Source of the DNA: Zygnema cylindricum
Lineage: Eukaryota > Streptophyta > Zygnematophyceae > Zygnematales > Zygnemataceae
DNA length: 64,000 nt
Direction of reading: 5' to 3'
NCBI GenBank assembly: GCA_037447655.1
Contig: JBBHKE010002642.1
Span: forward strand, 1-64,000
Positions 59,561 through 64,000 of the stretch are shown here, piece by piece (the first letter of the stretch is position 1; each line of letters opens with the position of its first letter). The notes beneath the pieces were generated by a model. That model saw only the letters and a program-made list of their open reading frames with translations, ran no database searches and was not told where the DNA came from. Position numbers and translations under genes: made by a program.

Positions 59561-61471
59561 CAGTGGACGCCAGAGGCCTGTGGCAGTCACTGTACTTATG
59601 CGGGGAGCATCGTGACCGTCCGATGCACCGGTTTCATGTCGTAAGCAACTTTTGCAAACGCACTACATCGCATTTATAATCCGCACTTTAAAAAGTACAG
59701 TACAACGCGGTACATCGCCCATCCTTATTAGAGTTGGTTAATTATTCACGTTAGAATTAGCTACACTAAATTATGTCACCGCTTTACTGTACTGTAGTTT
59801 CGTTAACACCAATCTTTGATTTTGGCCCAAAAAGCACTCGTTCAAATTAGAACGATAGCTCTGAAGAGATGCTCTGGAAGAGATGGTCGCCGTACGGCAT
59901 GTGAAGTTGTGAACTTGAATAGGGAAGGAAGCCATCAAAGCGTGGTAACCAGGAAACAGTTTACAAATTTTCTAAGGCACTTAGTCGTATGTTTGTAACC
60001 ACCTGCTACAGCAATAGGAGATCGAAGGAGGATAGAAGCTTGCGCCGCTGTAAAGCCACAGGTGAACACTAAAAAGGGCGACAAAAACGACGACAATAGA
60101 CTGAAACTGGAGCCCTCTCTCCGCACCCCCCTCGCTCTGCCGTCTTGTAGGACACCATATCCACAAATTGTGGTTTCCCATTCGATCACAATTTCGAAGA
60201 AAAAAAAAGATAAAGTTTCTACTTTATACAGATTATCCTGCACCTTTGAGAGGAAAATCATCGCCAATACTAATTTATGCATCACATGCGAGCATTTACT
60301 GCCCAGACGTCCAAACTTTAAAGGCGATATTCCTGTTTCACTCAACAAGATTCGAAGATACTTCCAGTGTTAACTAATAAAGTGAAACCGTGTGTATAAA
60401 ATCGTGGAGGCTTCAACTAAATCTTTTGTGAATAAGACTTTTACTCACTTAGACAATTGGAACGATTGTTAACCTATGTATAAGCACAATAGTGTGTAAC
60501 CAGACGAAAATTGTCGACTGCTCCTCTGTCGAAGCTATACACCGTGTATTGTTAGTAGAGTTGATGGTTTTCCCACCATTTAAATCAACTTTGCGGCGGA
60601 AAAGTAAAACTCTCACTATTGTCCTATTGACGGTCTCTAAAAGAACCGAAAGTGTGCACAGGAAAATGTTTGTTGATTGCAGAAAAAGCGTCGACGGTAA
60701 TAAAGACAGAGTAGCACACCAGAGCATATTATAACTAAAAATTGACAAAAGATGGCTTGCTCTACTCAATATCTATTGTTTTTTTATCGTTGAAATAAGA
60801 AACATGCGAAAACGGCAAAACAAGAAGGGCCAAAACTTAACCAATAACAGAAGTCCAAAGTCCATGCCTCACAATGCTGTTGTGAAATATACTCCAGAAA
60901 TTTGCTGAAACAATAACAAAACAAAATAATATTGATGGTTGCAGCTAGCCTGTGGCTGCAATTCAGAGACTAAGCATCGACTTTCCACATCCCCCTATAA
61001 TCAACTCTATATGCCGCTTATGTTCCCCAAGCCTGCCTGTTACTCAGCTGCCTTTGAGACTAACTCCATTACTCCATAAAGCAAACTCGCTGAATACATA
61101 AAGATGATAAGGAAAAAATAAAGGAACAAATAGTGCTCCTGAGCCGTGGGATAGCACCAAACCTCCTCTCTTTCTTTCCAATTTTATTACACTCACACTC
61201 TCTCTCTCTCTCTCTCTTTCGCTCTTTCCCTCTCTTTCACTCTTTCTTAGTGCCATTTTCCTTCGTGTTTATGAAGCCTTTTACCGCAGACGTCCAAGGC
61301 TTTCTCTTAATCCATGAAACAGCCATCATCAGCATCAGTATTGAACCACCAGAATGTCAAAAAGAGCAAAATAAATGGGCTTCTGTCCGGTGGTTCTAGA
61401 AGCTGAGAGGCTGTCTCCTGGTCAACATCGAGACGCCATGAAGCCCACTCTTCTGTACTTTCCACTTCTCT
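59561..61471. other. Intergenic region and probable TMA7 3' UTR
   Basis: No gene recognised with confidence. Frames of 100-137 codons at 59935-60373 on both strands overlap each other and match nothing I know. TA-MITE-like ends lie near 59714 (CATCGCCCATCCTTATTAGAG) and 60540 (CACCGTGTATTGTTAGTAGAG). A minus-strand AATAAA near 61183-61188 could end the TMA7 transcript. A (CT)n run lies at 61195-61235. Confidence 0.4.
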
Positions 61472-63179
61472 TTACTTTCCACTTTTCTTCAGACCGGCTC
61501 CTCCTAAAGGACCTTTGCCCGAGGCCTTGGCTTTCAACTCCTTCATTGCCTGTATGGAGGACAAGGTAAGGAACCCAAACATGATGAAAAAACTGTAGGA
61601 AGAACAGTAAAAAAAAGCAGAGAAACTCACGTTCCGTGTCACGTCTAACTGCTGTTAATCCTAGACCACTTTTGAAAAATATGTCTTTGATTTATACTGA
61701 ATTGTTTTAAAGACCACAATAATTTCAAAATATAAAAACTGCACACACTTGAACAATAAAAAACCGTTTTTAAATCACAGAATATCCAATGCCTTCCTCC
61801 AAATACAAACTCTAATTTTCCTCGAAAAAATGTTCTCGAAACAATCATTTCATTCTCACTACAATATAGGAGTGAAATCCTAGAAATCACCATTTACGTA
61901 AGGCTGAAATATAGTCATTCGTCGTCTCTCAACCTGATCTATAAACTTAGCTGAAATCTTCAGCAAGACAGTGACCAAACCATCCCCGTTAACCTCTAAT
62001 TCTGTGACCAAGTAGAATGAAGACAGAAAAAAGAGAATATCAAGCCATTCCCCAAAACCGAGAACACAAAATGTAGACAAAATAGCAGAAGTATTGACCA
62101 AGGTATTCCTTCTTCTCTCACCTTCTCTTCTTCCTTCTTTTTCTTCAGAAACTCCAAGTCATTCTGCATCCAGCCTTCACCAATACTGTTAAACAGAACT
62201 TCACTCTAAGTTCAGGCTTTGTATCAATCGACTTCTTTCCTTCATTTTACTAACCCTAAAACATTAAAACCAGGAGTGCAATTGTGAATGAATCCTCAAA
62301 ACCCAAAGAAGTCAAAAACCAAATGATACAACGTCGACATCTTTAGATTTGTGTTGTTATATGAGCCATGCTACACTGTTTACTGCCCAGCCTTGAGCCT
62401 AACAAGTGAAACACAGTCATCAAAACCAATTCACAAATCAACAATAGTGGAGACTGGCTTTCTGATAGAAATATTGCTTAAAAACGTTCATACATTTGCA
62501 ATTTCCCAAGATGTAACACACTGTCATCTCAAACACAGGTCACTGTTATTTACTCAGAAAATTGCGGAAAATACATATTCTTAGAGAAATGCAAAATAAA
62601 TATATTCATACAGTAACTCTCTCTCTCTCTCTCACACCCTCTTTCTCATACACGGTCTTAAAAAAGAAAAAAACGATAATGTCCTTATGTCTGTGCCATG
62701 TGTGAGCTAAATGTCTAACATCATTAGTGTTATGGTGGTTCACATGACTTCAAGTTGATAAAAATGACATCCACCATTTAGACTAACACTAAAACTATTA
62801 ATACTAAAAATGAGTGACACTAAAAAATGCAGTCAGGACAGTTCTGTATGAATCTGACTGCTTCCAAACTGTGTTATTTTGACTAATACTTTAAAAAATG
62901 TCAAAAGAAAAACCTACCGTCCCAACAGAACAAAAATCGAACCATAAATCACAGTTCTACGGTAAAATAATCAACCATGTTCTAACCTAGTGACCGAAGA
63001 AACAGAAACACGACACAATAAACCATCCTAAGGGAAAGTGCTTTTAAATTAGCCTTTTGACCACTATGACGCTGGTCTGAGTCCAAATTCATCTTTTGTA
63101 CCACAAATCCTAAATGGACGTACCTCATCGTAGTCTTTCTCCTTTCCCTTTGGAGCTTTCAAAGGTTTTAACTTGCCGC
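61472..63179 (-). CDS. TMA7: TMA7-like translation-machinery-associated protein, first exon not found
   Basis: Three exons found on the minus strand: 63179-63124, 62163-62122 and 61549-61472, all GT-AG with consistent phase. They encode (G)GKLKPLKAPKGKEKDYDE, then NDLEFLKKKKEEEK, then AMKELKAKASGKGPLGGAGL and KKSGK before TAA. This is the TMA7 (CCDC72) layout: a lysine-rich protein of about 64 residues with a charged central helix and a Gly-rich KxSGK end, associated with ribosomes in yeast. The middle exon is only 42 bp. The first found exon begins with two bases of a split Gly codon, so an upstream exon encoding the start Met and a few residues is needed. I could not identify it before position 64000; it may lie outside the window. 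Confidence 0.88.
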
Positions 63180-64000
63180 CTGCCAGCCCAAAAAAACAGA
63201 TTACAATTGATAAGAGAGCTCAGGACATTATTGGTAAAGTGGGCTATAGAACGAACTCAAATTGAAGTATACCTTGAGTAAATTAAATATTGAGATATAA
63301 ACATTGCCGTTCTGTTATCAATAATTGTAAAGTTTTGACTAGTAAAAAACGCATGACTTTGTTTCTGAGTGATAGAATATTTATACATCATAAATATCTG
63401 TCTAAGAAAATAGAACAAAAGGTGAAAGGAGAACCAGAGTATGAGAATGGGGCATGGTCCTTCGAATTGTTGCAAAACTTAAATGACTATGGGGTACTTA
63501 CAAGCAGTAGAAATACAATTATAAATACATTTTAAGAATGAGAATGTTTATTTTCACGGACACAAATGCACGCTTAAGCTTATCCAAGGATGACAAGAAA
63601 AGTCAAAAAAAGAAGTAAGACTACATCGCCCATCGCTACTAGTGTTAAGGAATTATTAGTATTAAAGAGAATCAGTATCGATGATAACAAAAAACAGAGG
63701 GACGTGGCCGATTTAGGTCCACTCCTTTACATAGTTATTGACACTATTTTATGAATTTCGGCAAAAAATATATAAAGACCAAATGTGTCATTAACAATAA
63801 CAGCGATGGGCGAAACATCGCTGTTATGTTTCTGCCTATAATAGCAATGATAGCATGGGCATAATAATGACCAGAATACTATTACGGGCAGAGACATTTA
63901 TTAATATTCCGGCTGCAATGTTTTCAGATTTTGTTATGACAACAAGTAACAATGGTCTGTGGAAAAAGCGTTATACGCACCTGTCAAGAACTTTAAAAAT
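63180..64000. other. 5' intron or flank of TMA7 with a TA-MITE remnant
   Basis: A TA-MITE left end (CATCGCCCATCGCTACTAG) starts at 63624 after TA. The interior has GACGTGGCCGATTTAGGTCC, and the right end is decayed near 63813 (CAGCGATGGGCG). No other feature recognised. Confidence 0.5.

Noticed and set aside
59935-60373. Overlapping 100-137-codon frames on both strands
   Set aside because: No recognised domain, mutual overlap and no clear splice context.

Overview
This is eukaryotic nuclear DNA. Genes are split by GT-AG introns that are often rich in polypyrimidine or GA simple sequence, and the spaces between genes are packed with transposon debris. The spliced proteins resemble plant ones: a serine carboxypeptidase-like protein, a plastid-type ketopantoate-reductase-like protein, a plant-type alpha/beta hydrolase, an RCI2/PMP3 proteolipid and a TMA7 homologue. 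The source is therefore most likely in the green lineage, perhaps an early-diverging streptophyte alga. That is an inference; I cannot name the species.

Layout. 1-3.3 kb: a TCATCATT microsatellite, weak exons of an upstream gene, two exons that look like a subtilase pro-domain, then a 1.3 kb TAA-flanked element. 3.3-9.7 kb: no gene recognised; inverted-repeat debris, possible Helitron ends, a duplication, and a large minisatellite interrupted by a 504-bp TA-flanked MITE. 9.8-18.2 kb (-): a seven-exon alpha/beta hydrolase with a very long acidic repeat tail. 18.3-22 kb: clustered TA-flanked MITEs. 22-28.3 kb (-): a complete but dead Ty1/Copia element with both LTRs. 28.3-38.2 kb: a foldback element with long terminal inverted repeats, an AGTGTTGGGTATCG-ended family, a hAT-type element with an 8-bp target duplication and an internal 9 x 49-bp array, and more MITEs. 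39.1-41.2 kb (-): RCI2/PMP3. 41.2-47.4 kb: nested TWA-flanked (Harbinger-like) MITEs. 47.45-52.5 kb (+): the ketopantoate-reductase-like gene. 54.8-58.7 kb (-): the serine carboxypeptidase, convergent with the previous gene. 61.5-63.2 kb (-): TMA7, its first exon not found.

The genes are unrelated housekeeping and stress-type loci, with no sign of an operon or biosynthetic cluster. The richest biology is in the mobile DNA. At least four structurally distinct non-autonomous families can be delimited by target duplications, and two insertions are confirmed by empty-site sequence within the same window. I found no evidence for a defence system, CRISPR or other new multi-gene system. Exon boundaries were derived by hand from splice signals, phase continuity and family resemblance.
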